Positions 28,440 through 39,884 are shown, counted from the first letter of the stretch. The stretch: 64,000 bases of DNA from Plotosus lineatus (GCA_024760905.1 CM045738.1:51504797-51568796); one strand, 5' to 3'. Notes: generated by a model from the letters alone, not told the origin. Numbers and translations: made by a program.

Positions 28440-29560
28440 TAAAGGTATGCTATACTCTGAATGACAAAATCTGCCAGTTCAAGTTTTCATTGACTCAGGT
28501 GCCTATGAAAAGTTTATTGACACAGAACTGGTCAAGCTCCATCATTTCCCAGAGAATGAATTCAAAACCCCAAAAGAGGTGATAGGCATAGACAGCCAAA
28601 TCATTGATCACATTATGCACAATACAAACCCTGTCATGCTCAGCCTATCGGGCAACCACCATGGATATTTGGAACCGTTCATCATTTGGTGATGGGGTGG
28701 CATTGGTTACAAACCCTTAATCCCCATATAGATTGGTCCATACTCGCAATACACAACTGGAGTGACTACTGTCACAAACACTGCCTACTGGCTGCCGTTC
28801 CTCCCCAAGATCCTCAAACCCCTATCACTCTTTAGAAGATCAATTTGACTGGCATCCCTAGGGAGTATCATGACCTAAAAGAGGCATTCAGTAATGACCG
28901 AGCCCTTTTGCTGCCACCGCACTGGCCATATGACTGTTCGATTGACTTGCTCCCCGGTTCCGCACTCCCCACCAAGAGACTATATAACCATTGAAAACCT
29001 TTGAAGAGGGAGGCTATGGAAAGATACATCACTGACTAGTTTTTCTTTGTCGAAAAGAAGGACAAGACTCTGAGACCCTGCATCGATTACACAGGGCTCA
29101 ACAGCATCACAGTAAAAAACAAATATTCCTTCCCTCTCATTGACTCAGCCTTTACTTCACTCCACGATGCCACTATCTTCTCAAAATTAGACTTTAGAAA
29201 TATGTACCACCCTGTCTAGATTCGGGAAGGAGACGAATGGATAACCACTTTTAACACACACCTGGGGCACTTTGAATACCTGGTGATGCCTTTCGGTTTG
29301 ACTAACGCCCCTGTGGTTTTCCAAGCATTAGTCAACAACGTTCTCAGAGACATGCTGAATTGATTCATTTTTGTTTACCTAGATGGCATCCTGATCCTCT
29401 CCAAGGATCATGATGAACATGTTTACCACATGAGAAAAGTCCTTAAAAGACTCCAAGAGAATAAGCTATACATTAAAGCAGAGAAATGTGAGTTTCATGT
29501 ATCCACAGTGTCCTTTCTAGGTTACATCGTGGAAAAGGAGTAGTTAAAACTGGATCTGGA
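28440..29560 (+). pseudogene. Gypsy protease and reverse transcriptase
   Basis: Protease active-site motif FIDSGA at about 28,488. RT motifs in order: [19 protein letters not shown] near 29,075, [12 protein letters not shown] near 29,195, [20 protein letters not shown] near 29,290, [11 protein letters not shown] near 29,375 and [10 protein letters not shown] near 29,515. In-frame stops occur at several points, among them near 28,995, 29,037, 29,216 and 29,360. Confidence 0.8.
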
Positions 29561-29779
29561 GATGGTATAAGTGGTGGCAGAGTGGCCAGATATAATGATG
29601 CACAAACAGCTACAAAGGTTTCCGGTGTTTGCAAACTTCTACAGGAGGTTCATACAGGACTATAGCCACCTAGTAGCCCCATCACACCGCTAATATCAGT
29701 CAAGACACCCTTCAAATGGTCCCCTAGTGCTCAGACAATGTTTGACAGATTGCAAACCAGATTCATCAATGTACCCTTA

Positions 29780-30990
29780 CTGATCCACCCAGACCCTACA
29801 CTATAGTTCGTGGTTGAAGCGGACGCCTCAGATTTGGAAGTGGGGGCTGTCCTCTCCCAGTGCTTCCCTGCAGACCAGAAAGTACACCCATGCACATTCT
29901 TCTCCCGTCGCCTGACTCCATCGGAAGGAAATCACGATGTGGGAAACTATGAGTTGCTGGCAGTGGTTCTGGCACTCCAAGAGTAGCGGCATTGGTTGGA
30001 AGGAGTTTCCCACCCCTTCATTGTATGGACCACAAAAATCTGTCCTACCTCCATACAGCTAAGAGGTTGAATTCCCGGCAGGCACAATGGTCCGTTTACC
30101 TGGGGAGGTTCAATTTTACTGTCACATATCATCCTGGCTCGCAAAATACCAAACCAGATGCTCTTTCCCAACAGTAATCCCCAGGGGATGACACCACCAC
30201 AGAAACTATCTTGCCTGCCTCCTGTATGCTCAGAGCTGCTTGGTTCAAGGTGGAGTGCCTGGTTCAGGATGCCCAGCAGGGGGAACCAGAACCCGAAGAG
30301 TGTCCCCAGGGATGATTATATGTTTTTCCACCTTCTAGAACTCCAGTGTTCCAGTGGGGACATGCGTCCAAATTGATCTGCCACCTCGGCATTCACCGGA
30401 CCCTTTTCCTCCTCTAACAATGCTTCTGGTGGCCAATCATAGCAGCCGACACCAGGGAGTTCGTCGCAGCCTGTGCCACCTGTGCCTGAAATAAATCATC
30501 CCACCGTGCACCAGTGGGTCTCCTCTAACCCTTGCCCATACCTCATCACTCCTGGTTACACATTGCCATATACTTTGTCACTGGTCTACCCCCATCTGAA
30601 GGCAACACCGTAATCTTGACCATAGTAGACTGCTTCTCACAGGCTGTCCATTTAAACCCCCTACAATCAGCAGTGGAGACAGCTGTCCTGCTGGTCCAAA
30701 ATGTTTTCCGCCTCCATGGGATCCCCCAGGACATTGCTTTTGACAGAGACTCCTAGTTTGCATACAGGGTATGGAAGGCATTTTGCGACACCCTAGGAGT
30801 TTCCAGCAGCTTGACCTCCGGTTACCACCCACAATCCAATGGTCAAGCAGAACAAGCTAATCAGAGCCTAGAATCCCCCCAGCATTGTGTTGCCTCCCAT
30901 CTTCCAGCCTCCTGGTCCACACAGTTACTGTGAATGCTCTCATAACTCCCTGGGCTGCACTGCTACTGGTATGTTCCCCTTCATGAAGGT
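29780..30990 (+). pseudogene. Gypsy RNase H and integrase core
   Basis: RNase [18 protein letters not shown] near 29,815, [14 protein letters not shown] near 29,900, and [18 protein letters not shown] at 30,115-30,170. Integrase: an HHCC-like HLGIHR...CATCA near 30,385-30,485, the core [19 protein letters not shown] near 30,585, [13 protein letters not shown] near 30,715, and [10 protein letters not shown] near 30,838. First catalytic Asp lost. Confidence 0.8.
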
Positions 30991-31214
30991 GAACGGTTTC
31001 TAACCCCCTCTGTTCCCCAGTCAGGAGACCAAAGTGGCTGTCCCCTCAGTCTAGGCCAACATCCACAGAGCACCTCAGGTCTACAAGGAAGCTCCTGCTT
31101 CCCTGGAGAGGTCAGCAGCCCAGAATCAGTGAATTGCTGCTCGCCACTGGACACTGGCACCAGTCTATAAGGTCAGGCAGCAGGTTTGCATCTCCTCCAG
31201 AGACCTTCCTCTTC

Positions 31215-31560
31215 ATGCTGATTCCAAGAAAATGGCTCCCAAGTGCATCGGTTCTTACAGGATCGAGTGCATCATAAACCCCAGTGCCGTCCAGCTGAAA
31301 CTCCCAGCAGCTCTCAAGGTACATCCTGTTTTCCATGTTTCCCTGGTGAAACCCTTTGTGGAAAGCTTCCTTCATCTTCCTATGACCCTCCACCCTCTCC
31401 CCCCTGACTTGATGTCCACAGGTGGGTTCGTAGCAACCAGTAGCTGGTTGATTGGGAGGGGTATAATCCTGAGGAGCCCTCATGGACCCCTTGATCCCTG
31501 ATCCTGGACCCTGACCTGCTGTCCGAGTTCTACAGCAGGTTCTCAGACAAGCTTGTTCAG
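31215..31560 (+). pseudogene. Gypsy integrase C-terminus and chromodomain
   Basis: APKCIGSYRIECIINPSAVQ leads into LKVHPVFHVSLVKPF, the GPY/F-type region. In the next frame LVDWEGYNPEEPSW is the core of a chromodomain, then DPDLLSEFYSRFSDK closes the protein. Chromodomains guide integration to modified histones in chromoviruses. Confidence 0.75.
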
Positions 31561-31594
31561 ACTCGAGGTGGCATCCTTTTGGGGGGGGGGGTAC

Positions 31595-32031
31595 TTTTAT
31601 GGTCTGTGTTCTGAGGACTTTGAATTTGGCAGTTCTGTTTCTAACTCTGTTTTCTCCCCAGCAGTGCAGGCTCTAGCTGAGGCGCATGGCTGACCTACTC
31701 AAGGTGATTGCACCAGCGCACACTTGATTTTACTCCCCAATCTACTTCTTATAAAGACAAGCTTATAAATTCAGCTCTGTGCCAGAAGATTGTCCCACAT
31801 CACGCAGTCGATGCCCTGTGTTTCTCTCTGACCCCTGGTTATAGTTGTGCTCAGCCAGTTTTCTGTGCCACAGTCACCAGTGTTTATTGTTTGTTATTTT
31901 CTCTTTGTCACCACCAGTGTTTGTGTTTTGTCTCCTGTCTTAAGTGTTGCCCATGAGCAATAAATTGTTCCTGTAACACTATACACCATCTCGTGCATTT
32001 CTGGGTCCGGCTGAAAGTTCAAAACTTAACA
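31595..32031 (+). repeat. 3' LTR of the gypsy element
   Basis: Follows a G-run polypurine tract (31,581-31,591). The 5' end is mutated (TTTTATGGTCTGTG where TGT is expected) and the 3' end is ...AAAACTTAACA. AATAAATTG at 31,959 could be the polyadenylation signal. Confidence 0.65.
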
Positions 32032-32425
32032 CAAAACATCCAAAACACCCCCAAACCCTCCAAACCTCCAAAACATCCAAAATGTCAAAAACTTCCATAA
32101 CACCCCAAAACCTCCAAAATATCTCAAATATCTCAAACAGCCAAAGCATCCAAAAACCCTCAAACCTCCAAAACCTCCAAAACATCTAAAACCTCTAAAA
32201 CATCCCAAACCTCTAAAACATCCCAAACCTCTAAAACCTCCAAAACATCCAAAAACCCTCAAAACATCCAAAACACCCAAAAATCTCAAAACATCCAAAA
32301 CACCCCAAAACCCTCAAAACAATCGAAAACCTCCAACACACCCAAAAACCTCTAAAACCTCCAAAACATCCAAACCCTCCAAAATCTCCAAAACCTCCAA
32401 AACCTCTGAAAGCTCCAAATAATCC
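32032..32425. repeat. A/C-rich minisatellite of AAACATCC/AAACCTCC units
   Basis: About 390 bp of imperfect 9-10-bp units such as AAAACATCC, AAAACCTCC and AAAACACCC, with some longer-order periodicity. It begins exactly at the end of the LTR. The Gly/Phe-rich frames on the minus strand are an effect of the repeat. Confidence 0.85.
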
Positions 32426-32449
32426 ATGTATATGGTGAGCACACGTGAG

Positions 32450-32456
32450 CGCACGC

Positions 32457-32498
<42 letters not shown>
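32450..32498. repeat. (CA)n microsatellite, left flank of LTR-like copy 2
   Basis: CA array ending exactly at the TGTTACG terminus of the LTR-like unit; the array resumes at 33,371. Confidence 0.9.
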
Positions 32499-32500
<2 letters not shown>

Positions 32501-33372
32501 TTACGTATGCCTCATGGATTCTATCAGACGAGCCCCCACTTGTTACGGATAGGAAAATTTAGAGGATTGAAATTGCCCTGTGAAACCAGCGAAGCACAAC
32601 AGACCACGACATAAACTATGTACAATTTAATAATATGAACAAAACAAGACAAAATTCATAATGTACAACTTAGACCTAAACCATATACAAGTTTCCCAAG
32701 GGTCCCATAGTCACCAAGCGCCTTCAGCAGGGTAAATTTAGTAATGGCGCATGTGCTGGCGGGGAAAGGCTTGCCATTCCGCGTGCCGGACGAAGCAAAT
32801 GATGACCATCCCCGCGTGGGCTTTATGTGTGGCTGTGGATGATAGCCTTCGACGGTAAAGTCCCGAACAACGACTTAGGTGAAGAGTGTTCCATAGTTCA
32901 CCTGAGATGAGTTGATCCGTGATCCCCCCGAAGAGCCACGAGGAGACTGGAAGAGACTGTAGCCAGTCGCCAACAGGTTCTTAATATAGATTCCCCCAAC
33001 AAGTTGTTTTCTCTCGGGTACAAGCCTGAACAAGTCCAGGCAAGCCCAGACAAGCCCGACATGTCTGTGTTGCTCCTCCCCTCCGTTGGACTGCGCAACT
33101 CCAGTCCTTTCCACCGTTTTCTATAGGATGCAGCACTCCCCTGTGATTTCGCAACTCCCCAAAGCATTGTACAATACCACCAGTACACGTGCACCCAGGT
33201 CTCACACCACTACTACCTTAAAGTACATGTGTCCTTAAACATATTGCATCTATGTGTGAAATTATCACTAGCCCTGACTCACCAATGTGTTCCAGTGAGT
33301 AGATACAGCAAACATATATTATATAAGTTTTTTTATATTCACATTCACACAAATATGTATATGCTCGTAACA
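32499..33372 (-). mobile_element. LTR-like unit with primer-binding site, copy 2
   Basis: Inverted homologue of 5,325-6,364. The minus-strand start is TGTTACGAGCAT at 33,372 and the end is ...GGCATACGTAACA at 32,499, giving 874 bp. It lacks the RTE insert of copy 1. The LTR-like segment ends CGTAACA near 32,541, followed by the PBS-like TGGGGGCTCGTCTGATA. It is flanked on both sides by (CA)n. Confidence 0.65.
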
Positions 33373-33386
33373 CACACACACACACA

Positions 33387-33419
<33 letters not shown>

Positions 33420-33443
33420 CGACTGAGTACACACACACTCACA

Positions 33444-33483
<40 letters not shown>

Positions 33484-33513
33484 CACACACAGACTGAGTA
33501 CACATACACGCAC

Positions 33514-33587
<74 letters not shown>

Positions 33588-33590
33588 CGA
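33371..33590. repeat. Long (CA)n microsatellite, interrupted
   Basis: CA array with ACTGAGTAC interruptions at about 33,420 and 33,492. Right flank of LTR-like copy 2. Confidence 0.9.
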
Positions 33591-33609
33591 GTATACAGAC
33601 AGACACACT

Positions 33610-33840
33610 TAGCATGAACATTCTGAGCAGTTACCTGCTACACACTGGGGTGCCCAAAGAGCTGTTGGGGGTTAGATGCCTTTCTCAAGGGTACCTCATC
33701 CATGAATATGGAGGAAGAGAAGATGCAGCTCACTCCCTCAACTGCCACCCATTTTTTTCTGCTGGATCAGGAATAATACCAGTGACTGTTGGTCCCAAAC
33801 CCAGTACTCTAACCATTAGGCTACACCCCCCTCAAAAAAA
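33610..33840 (-). repeat. tRNA-headed SINE of a second type
   Basis: The complement begins GGGGTGTAGCCTAATGGTTAG (A-box region TAGCCTAATGG), then GGGTTTGGGACCAAC, then a body with GAAAAAAATGGGTGGC and GGTACCCTTGAGAAAGGC. The B box is decayed. Unrelated to the RTE-tailed SINE. Confidence 0.55.
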
Positions 33841-33929
33841 AATCACTAAAATATCTCAAGGTGCTCTTCCATCTGCACCATCACTCCACCAATGAACTTA
33901 GACTGTGATATGAGAGATGAAAGATTTCC

Positions 33930-34157
33930 TTTCGTCTTTTTCCCTTTATCAGGGTTCGCCACAGTGAATGATTCACATGTTTGATTTGGCATAGGTTTTT
34001 ACGTCGGATGCCCTTCCTGACACAACCCTTGAGCAAGGGACAGAAACACGCTGATGGCTTTGCAGCCTACTCTTTATGAAAGTCAGCAATGGTTCTTTTA
34101 CATGAACCTCTCACCATAGACAGTGAGAGACATGGCCCGACTTTGATAACCCACTTA
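33930..34157 (-). repeat. SINE body with RTE-A tail, headless
   Basis: The complement reads GGGTTATCAAAGTCGGGCC, the AGAGGTTCATGTAAAAG block, AAGGGTTGTGTCAGGAAGGG, then TGTGGCGAACCCTGATAAAG, the RTE-A ending. The tRNA-like head is missing. Confidence 0.75.
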
Positions 34158-34364
34158 GTACTCCAGTTTCTTCCAACAGTCCAAAAACATGCATAGTAGA
34201 TTACGTGGCTGTTCCAAATCACCCCAAGGTATGTATATTGTATTGTATTGTAGTAGATTTATATAGCGCTTCATCCATACTGAATATTATGCTCAAAGCG
34301 CTCTTTGGTGTTTTTTGTGCTCCGGGCACCTGTCGCCACTGTGCAACAGTAAATATATGAATGG

Positions 34365-34425
<61 letters not shown>

Positions 34426-34545
34426 GGCCCTGCAATGACCTGGTGAGATGTCCAGGGTTTCACCCATCCACCTTCATCCTGTGTCAGGTGTAACGGGCAC
34501 TATCCTCCCCGTAAGCCTAATTAGGATGAAGGGGCTTACAAAATA
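34158..34545 (+). repeat. V-SINE-like fragments with internal (GT)n
   Basis: CAACAGTCCAAAAACATGC at 34,177, a TTTATATAGCGCTTCATC block at 34,257, (GT)n at about 34,366-34,424, then TTGGCCCTGCAATGACCTGG and a TAATTAGGATGAAGGGG end. A patchwork of fish SINE parts. Confidence 0.55.
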
Positions 34546-34572
34546 AATTAGTGGTAGTGTAAATCCTTTGCT

Positions 34573-34826
34573 GGGGGCAGTAGTTGTCCGATGGTAAGGT
34601 GCTAGATCACTGATCCCAAGGTTGGACGTTCAAGGACCACTCTCAGATTGTCATTGTCCCCCCCAATGCAGCTAACTGGGTTATCAAAGGCCAGCCATGT
34701 CTCTCACTGTCTATGGTGGAGGTTCGTGTACAAGAAATGTTGCTGGCCTCACCCCAAGTCGACTTAGCTTCCCTGTGACCCTAATTAGGCTTGAGCAGTT
34801 CAGAAAATGAATGAATAAATAAAATC
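34573..34826 (+). repeat. SINE with head, body and alternative L2-type end
   Basis: Head GGGGGCAGTAGTTGTCCGAT and a decayed B box (GTTGGACGTTCAAGGACC), body AACTGGGTTATCAAAGGCC and TCACTGTCTATGGTGG, then CTTCCCTGTGACCCTAATTAG and an AATGAATAAATAAA end instead of the RTE-A tail. Confidence 0.65.
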
Positions 34827-34899
34827 TTTGTTCTTGTCTTGTTTTTGTAAAATATAGTAATTTGTTTTTTGGCTGACTTTGTGTATGGGTGTGGTAAAG

Positions 34900-35030
34900 G
34901 AAGTGATGACTTAGTGTTTAAGGCTCTGGGTTACTGATTTGAAGGTTGAACCAACCTGCTACTGTTGGGCCCTTGAGCAAGGCCCCTAACCTTCAATCTC
35001 TCAATTGTATGAAATTTAAATAAAAATTTA
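34900..35030 (+). repeat. Second-type SINE fragment
   Basis: GACTTAGTGTTTAAGGCTCTG, then GTTGGGCCCTTGAGCAAGGCC, CCTAACCTTCAATCTCTC. Related to the tRNA-headed repeat at 52,420-52,690. Confidence 0.5.
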
Positions 35031-35049
35031 TGGAAATTAATATAATGTG

Positions 35050-36990
35050 CTCTGGAATAACTTTATTTGCAGAATGCCATAAATGTATTTTTAGTTCCAT
35101 TTAACAAAGAACTGTTTTTCGCTTCATAAAAAGCACAAACACTTTATATGCAACTCTCCGTTTGAGCTTTGTACTTAGCACTATTTAAAAAAGCTGTTTT
35201 TAATATCCTTGACTTCCTGCTTGTGAACAAAACCATATTTTGGCCATTTATGGTGAAGAAGACATTAAACTGCTGCATGTGATGCTAAAAAACTGGTGTA
35301 CAATATTAAAATCTCACATCATTAGTAGGGTTCAAATCCCATTCTCGAGTCGTACCCCCTCCTGTCATTCAGGTTTATACCTGCACGCAGTACCTTCTCA
35401 AACACAGGGTTTCTTTGCATGAGCTGGACAGCAGACACTTAAAAAGCTCAGTTAACCATGTATTCTATTTATTTGATTATTGTGGCTGTACCATCATCAA
35501 CATCACACAAATAATGAAATTTGCTGCTTTACTTTTCACCGGTGCTGCAATATTATCATGGAATTACTGGCAGTTCTAAACATTTTGTCTATCACTTTAA
35601 GGCTGCTACCCTTGCAGCCTCCTCCCGCAAGCCCAAGCCCAGCAAGCGACCCATGGATCTCTGACGTGGCACAAGAGACACCATCTTGAACCAACGCACC
35701 TAAACTGTGAGCAAAAACAACAGTATGGCTGCTTTCTTTTCATTTCATGGAGTCTCGTTATGGAGGAACAGCAAACATCTAAGTAAACTCATCCATGTTT
35801 CCACATTATTGTTCTATGAAGTAGGGGGTGGGATGGGGATAAGGGGGATGGGTCGCAGCATTTCCATTGAGCCTGGCAAATGGATCTAATACCCAAATTA
35901 AAACCACAGAAATATTGTAAAATTAAGAGCAGACTCTTTTTGTTCACACTGAGATACATTCATGATTTTAATAAACTTTCTCCAGAATGCACACACTAGA
36001 CCTTGTGGTGGACTGGTGAGTAAAAAACATGCACGCTTTTTCTATTCTCAACGGGCATCAGTGTGCGGGAAGGAGTCATCAGAAAGCAGGTAGTAATTCA
36101 TAAGAAAAAAATTGGCCTGAGGAACAGCGAGCGCAACCATAACATGCCCAGCAAAACAAGCTGTTCCAGTCTGTTTCCTTTCAATAAAACCCAACACTTA
36201 GCACTTCATTTCAGAGCAATTCTGACATGATTATGCAGTTTAGTTACAGGGAAGAGAAAAAAAAGAAGGTCACAGTGTGAGAGCAAGCGTGAGAGAGAGG
36301 GGTGGGGGTGGGGGGTCAGAACAGAAGTTATACATTCAGCAGAGCATTTCAGAGTGTTTTCTTTTTTCTCTAGTCAGTAATGAATAAATTCTCCATAAAT
36401 GAAGGAGCGAGGGTGAGAGAGGCCTTTAAAGGGACAGGCTTGGCATGGCATACGGGAATATTTTACTGCCAAGACTTAATGTGCCTTTAAAACGACCTCT
36501 CAATTAAGAGCAAGCGATGGTGCAATATATTACATCCCATTATCGGCCTTTCACACACACCAGCCCCCAACGTCCAGGGTGAGTAAACCAGGGTTTGGGG
36601 CTTATAGGATGGATAAAGACACTTATTAATAAACCGTCTGTAGAAATTTATTGAAGTAGAAGCTCCAGCTCGTGGACTGTCTCATTCCAGAAACACGTTC
36701 CAATGTCTTTTAATGTTCTAACCACAAAAACCTAACATGGCAAAGTTCTGTTGCCAGGCAGATTTTTTTGTTTTGATATTTCATGGCAAATTTTTATCAG
36801 GTTTCCTCTATGAACATTGCCAGAAAGCTGGAATCAATTGTAGCATCCTTATATTATTGTATTATATTTCAAGCCATTCATTTGTACCAAACACAAATTT
36901 AAAACATAAAATATAAAATATCAATTAACAAACCAGTAAGGAATGGTTTGAGGTTCGAAGAAGAAACCTGTTGATATCTGTATTTATTTC
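35050..36990. other. Repeat-poor stretch
   Basis: I find no transposon motif, no tandem repeat and no convincing coding frame. The part at about 36,370-36,570 (GGCCTTTAAAGGGACAGG, CAATTAAGAGCAAGCGATGG) has an even, non-repetitive composition that would fit a conserved non-coding element. This is only an impression. Confidence 0.4.
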
Positions 36991-36999
36991 ATGTTACTG

Positions 37000-37265
37000 C
37001 TTTGTTATGTGACAGGATAGTATTGCAATGTTTCAGGTGTACCCAGTCTGGAGTCAGATGCTTATCTCCCTGTGGCCCTAAGAAATGTTGAAACAGTTTG
37101 GAAAATAAAATTATGCTTCTGGCCCAACTATGGATTAACGAACTGTTCAGGGAGTACACCCAACTTCACTCAGAGCAAGTGATTGGAGAGCGGGACCTTT
37201 GGAGCTCACTGCTTAAGCTGCTGCCCTGTCACACGACCCTGGATTAAGCAGAAAAAGACGATGAC
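37000..37265 (+). repeat. L2-type tail fragments and a Rex3 3'-end scrap
   Basis: CAGTCTGGAGTCAGATGC through CTCCCTGTGGCCC resembles an L2-type tail. At 37,185-37,265, GGAGAGCGGGACCTTTGGAG, GCTGCTGCCC and GGATTAAGCAGAAAAAGACG match the end of Rex3, with a short GATGACGAT tail. Confidence 0.5.
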
Positions 37266-37269
37266 GATA

Positions 37270-38330
37270 ATTTAGTTTAGTAAATGACTAAAAGAATAAA
37301 ATTAATGTATAGGTAAATCGGTAAAAGCTACTGGAGGATAAAGTCATGATTTCATACTGTTTTGGAGAAAATAGACATGTCCTCAATACATTTTTTGCTG
37401 TTCATGCCTTCAGTAGTCTATAGGTTCAATAGTGTGTTTCCTTCAAAGAAATAACACGTTTATGGCATGTAAACCACAGTTCTACTCGCTCCCCCAGTTC
37501 TATTCATGTGTAATGGATACACCTGACATGAATGTATATGATTGGCTATATCATTCAGCCCCAGGGTTGAGTCTTCCTAGCATTCTTGTAATTCATTTAG
37601 CCTTTGGTGACGTTGAGTGCTTGGTTCCACAAAATCCAAAACCACTCCCCTTTGCAACATTAAGGATAAATAATCAGACCAATCTCAGATCAATATCTAT
37701 GAACTTTGAAAATCAGGGGCATCTGATCCTGTAGTATGGTCGTGTCATTATGGACATATTTATTTCTTATTATCTCCCTGTCCACTCACTGGTCACATGG
37801 TCTGTCTCTCGTCATCTGTCTTTCTGTTTGACTCTTTCTCACTCAGCCACCTTCCAAAGAGGCATCATTCCAAACCGACCTCTCCATTCAGCTTCAGGAG
37901 AAAAGCCAAAGGCAGCCATTAGGCCACCGCGTAGTGCTATTAAACTTAATATAGCACCCTCTCCATAAAACACATCCATTCCTCCCTGTGATATTTCTGC
38001 TGTTGACTTTGGGTGTACAAAAAGCCACGTGAGCAGGAAATCACTGGCACTGTGGTTGTAAGAAGTATGTGTGTTTCATAAAGTTGAAAAACCCGCAAAT
38101 CATATAATTGTGAATTTACAGTAATTGTGTCCATGGAGGAAGAGCTTCACCCTCCTCTCTTCTTGATTATGCTGTTGGAGAAAGTCATTAGAATTAAGAC
38201 GCTCTTTATACTCAGCTTGCTGTTAATCAAGGACAGAACAGCCATTAAATAAATTAAAGGAACACTTGCAAGAAGAGAGAGCCTTTGAAATTATCCAGTT
38301 CATCAAAACCATGGAGAAGTATGAGACTGG
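37270..38330. other. Repeat-poor stretch
   Basis: No recognised feature. Frames of 60-100 codons are present but show no protein character. Confidence 0.4.
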
Positions 38331-38335
38331 GACCA

Positions 38336-38338
<3 letters not shown>

Positions 38339-38424
<86 letters not shown>

Positions 38425-38482
38425 CCCTCTCTCTCTCCCCTCTCTCTCTTTCTCTGTCTGTCTCTCGCTCTCTCTCTTCTCA
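38339..38482. repeat. (TC)n microsatellite
   Basis: Long TC array with a few C and T interruptions toward its right end. Confidence 0.95.
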
Positions 38483-39025
38483 CCCTCTCATTCCTTTGAT
38501 GAGAGCTACTACAAAGATGCAAGGGATACTTACTTTGATGTTTCTCAAAAAGGGACAGAAAGGAATCAAAGAATAAAAACAAAGGCATAATTTTAAAAGA
38601 TTATAAATGGAATTAATTACAGATTATGAATTAAAAGCTGTTCTCACTGTTCATTCTTAGTAATTTATGTAGACCATTAGGAGTAAGGAATCTTCTGTAA
38701 TGTTGTGAAACAGATGAATCATGTGAGGCTCGTCTGAGATCCTCTAACCTCGGCGACACACTGCTATTTTCCACCAGAAAAGCTTTTCTCTTTAGCCCCA
38801 AATCCCCACCTAAATCACCATAAAGCACACAGGAACACCGCTCTCCCATCAGCATCAAATGTCAATTACCCCCACCTTTTAATGCCACCCTCTGGTTGCC
38901 ACATGTCTGCTTTACTCCCTGCTTGACTTGGATGTTTCCTGATGCCATGACGATGGCAATGTTGGGGATGCCAGGGAATTCGGGGAGTTTCCCATATGCC
39001 AGTGCAATGAGTAAAAACATCTGCC

Positions 39026-39030
<5 letters not shown>
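38483..39030. other. Repeat-poor stretch
   Basis: No repeat and no accepted gene. A minus-strand frame over about 38,880-39,020 is open for nearly 50 codons, but it starts next to (CA)n and has no splice context. Confidence 0.4.

Positions 39031-39062
<32 letters not shown>
39031..39062. repeat. (GT)n microsatellite
   Basis: Pure GT repeat. Confidence 0.9.
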
Positions 39063-39063
<1 letters not shown>

Positions 39064-39348
39064 CTTCTAATCGGTTTTAAAGGGGAAAAGACAATAAAAG
39101 GAACAAACATTAAAGGTATCAGAAGGGGTGTGAGTGAAAAAGAGCCAAAGCTTATACTGTACTCCTAAAAAAAGGCTGATGTGGTTCACTTCCTGCCTGT
39201 CAACACCCCACCCCCACCCCACCCCACCCACACAATTAAACCAATGGCACTTAGCAGCATGTAACACAGCACATGCTATTACCTGTATGGAAAACTTTTT
39301 ATATTGACATTTAATACATATTCCAATGCTTTAATCTCTCCAAAATAA

Positions 39349-39349
<1 letters not shown>
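39063..39349. other. Spacer
   Basis: A C/A-rich patch CACCCCACCCCCACC at about 39,205; otherwise nothing recognised. Confidence 0.4.
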
Positions 39350-39400
<51 letters not shown>

Positions 39401-39406
39401 TCCATT

Positions 39407-39445
<39 letters not shown>

Positions 39446-39475
39446 GACATACACACACACACACACACACACAAA
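39350..39475. repeat. (TC)n followed by (CA)n
   Basis: Two TC blocks separated by CCCTCTCCATTGC, then a CA block at about 39,450-39,473. Confidence 0.95.
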
Positions 39476-39664
39476 CAATATGTAATTTATGAGCTGTGAG
39501 GTGTGTGTCAGTCTGAAAGTTTGAATTGGTTGCACAGTCTTTCATTGGCACACAGTAATTAATATATGTCAGTATTGCTTCTCACACACATGTCTATCCA
39601 TCACAATGCACCTTACACCACATGCCAGATTCTGTTAGATGTATCCAAAAATATTGCCCGTCTG

Positions 39665-39667
<3 letters not shown>

Positions 39668-39749
<82 letters not shown>

Positions 39750-39778
39750 TATATACACACACATACACACACACACAT
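39668..39778. repeat. (TA)n passing into (CA)n
   Basis: A TA array with GATA interruptions, then an imperfect CA array that ends at the SINE head. Confidence 0.9.
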
Positions 39779-39848
39779 GGCAGTGGTGGTCTGAAGGTAT
39801 AGGGCACTGGATCGCTGATCCTAAGGTTGGGGGTTCGAATCCCATTCT

Positions 39849-39850
<2 letters not shown>
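39779..39850 (+). repeat. SINE tRNA-like head only, inside (TA)n
   Basis: 72 bases from GGCAGTGGTGGTCTGAAGG to GGTTCGAATCCCATTCTCC. The A-box-like and perfect B-box motifs are present. It stops exactly where the head ends in the longer SINE copies. Microsatellite lies on both sides. Not scored as a tRNA gene: the 5' and 3' acceptor strands do not pair. Confidence 0.75.

Positions 39851-39884
<34 letters not shown>
39851..39884. repeat. (AT)n next to Rex3 tail
   Basis: AT array directly adjoining the (ATC)n tail of the Rex3 copy. Confidence 0.9.

Larger units (their letters stand above)
27985..31593 (+). mobile_element. Ty3/gypsy chromovirus-type retrotransposon, decayed internal region
   Basis: A gag end, protease, RT, RNase H, integrase and chromodomain in the Ty3/gypsy order, followed by a 3' LTR. 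Every domain carries stops or frameshifts. Two motif residues are visibly lost: the RT YVDD-type box reads YLDG (29,376) and the integrase first catalytic Asp is Tyr (YFVTGLPPS, 30,570). No 5' LTR is recognisable, so the left side is truncated or replaced. GC content is higher than in the flanking AT-rich DNA. Confidence 0.85.

Noticed and set aside
27990..31560. Domesticated gag/pol host gene
   Set aside because: Every domain has stops and lost catalytic residues, and an LTR follows; it is a decayed element.
32026..32298. Gly-Phe-rich minus-strand frame over the A/C-rich array
   Set aside because: Pure product of the tandem repeat; unit length variation shifts the frame.
32032..32425. CRISPR-like array
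   Set aside because: Units are contiguous and degenerate with no unique spacers, and the window is clearly eukaryotic.
38880..39020. Minus-strand exon of about 48 codons (open, non-repetitive)
   Set aside because: Begins beside (CA)n, lacks clear splice sites and partner exons; could be chance or conserved non-coding sequence.
39779..39850. Functional tRNA gene
   Set aside because: A and B boxes are present but acceptor and anticodon arms do not pair; it matches the head of a dispersed SINE.
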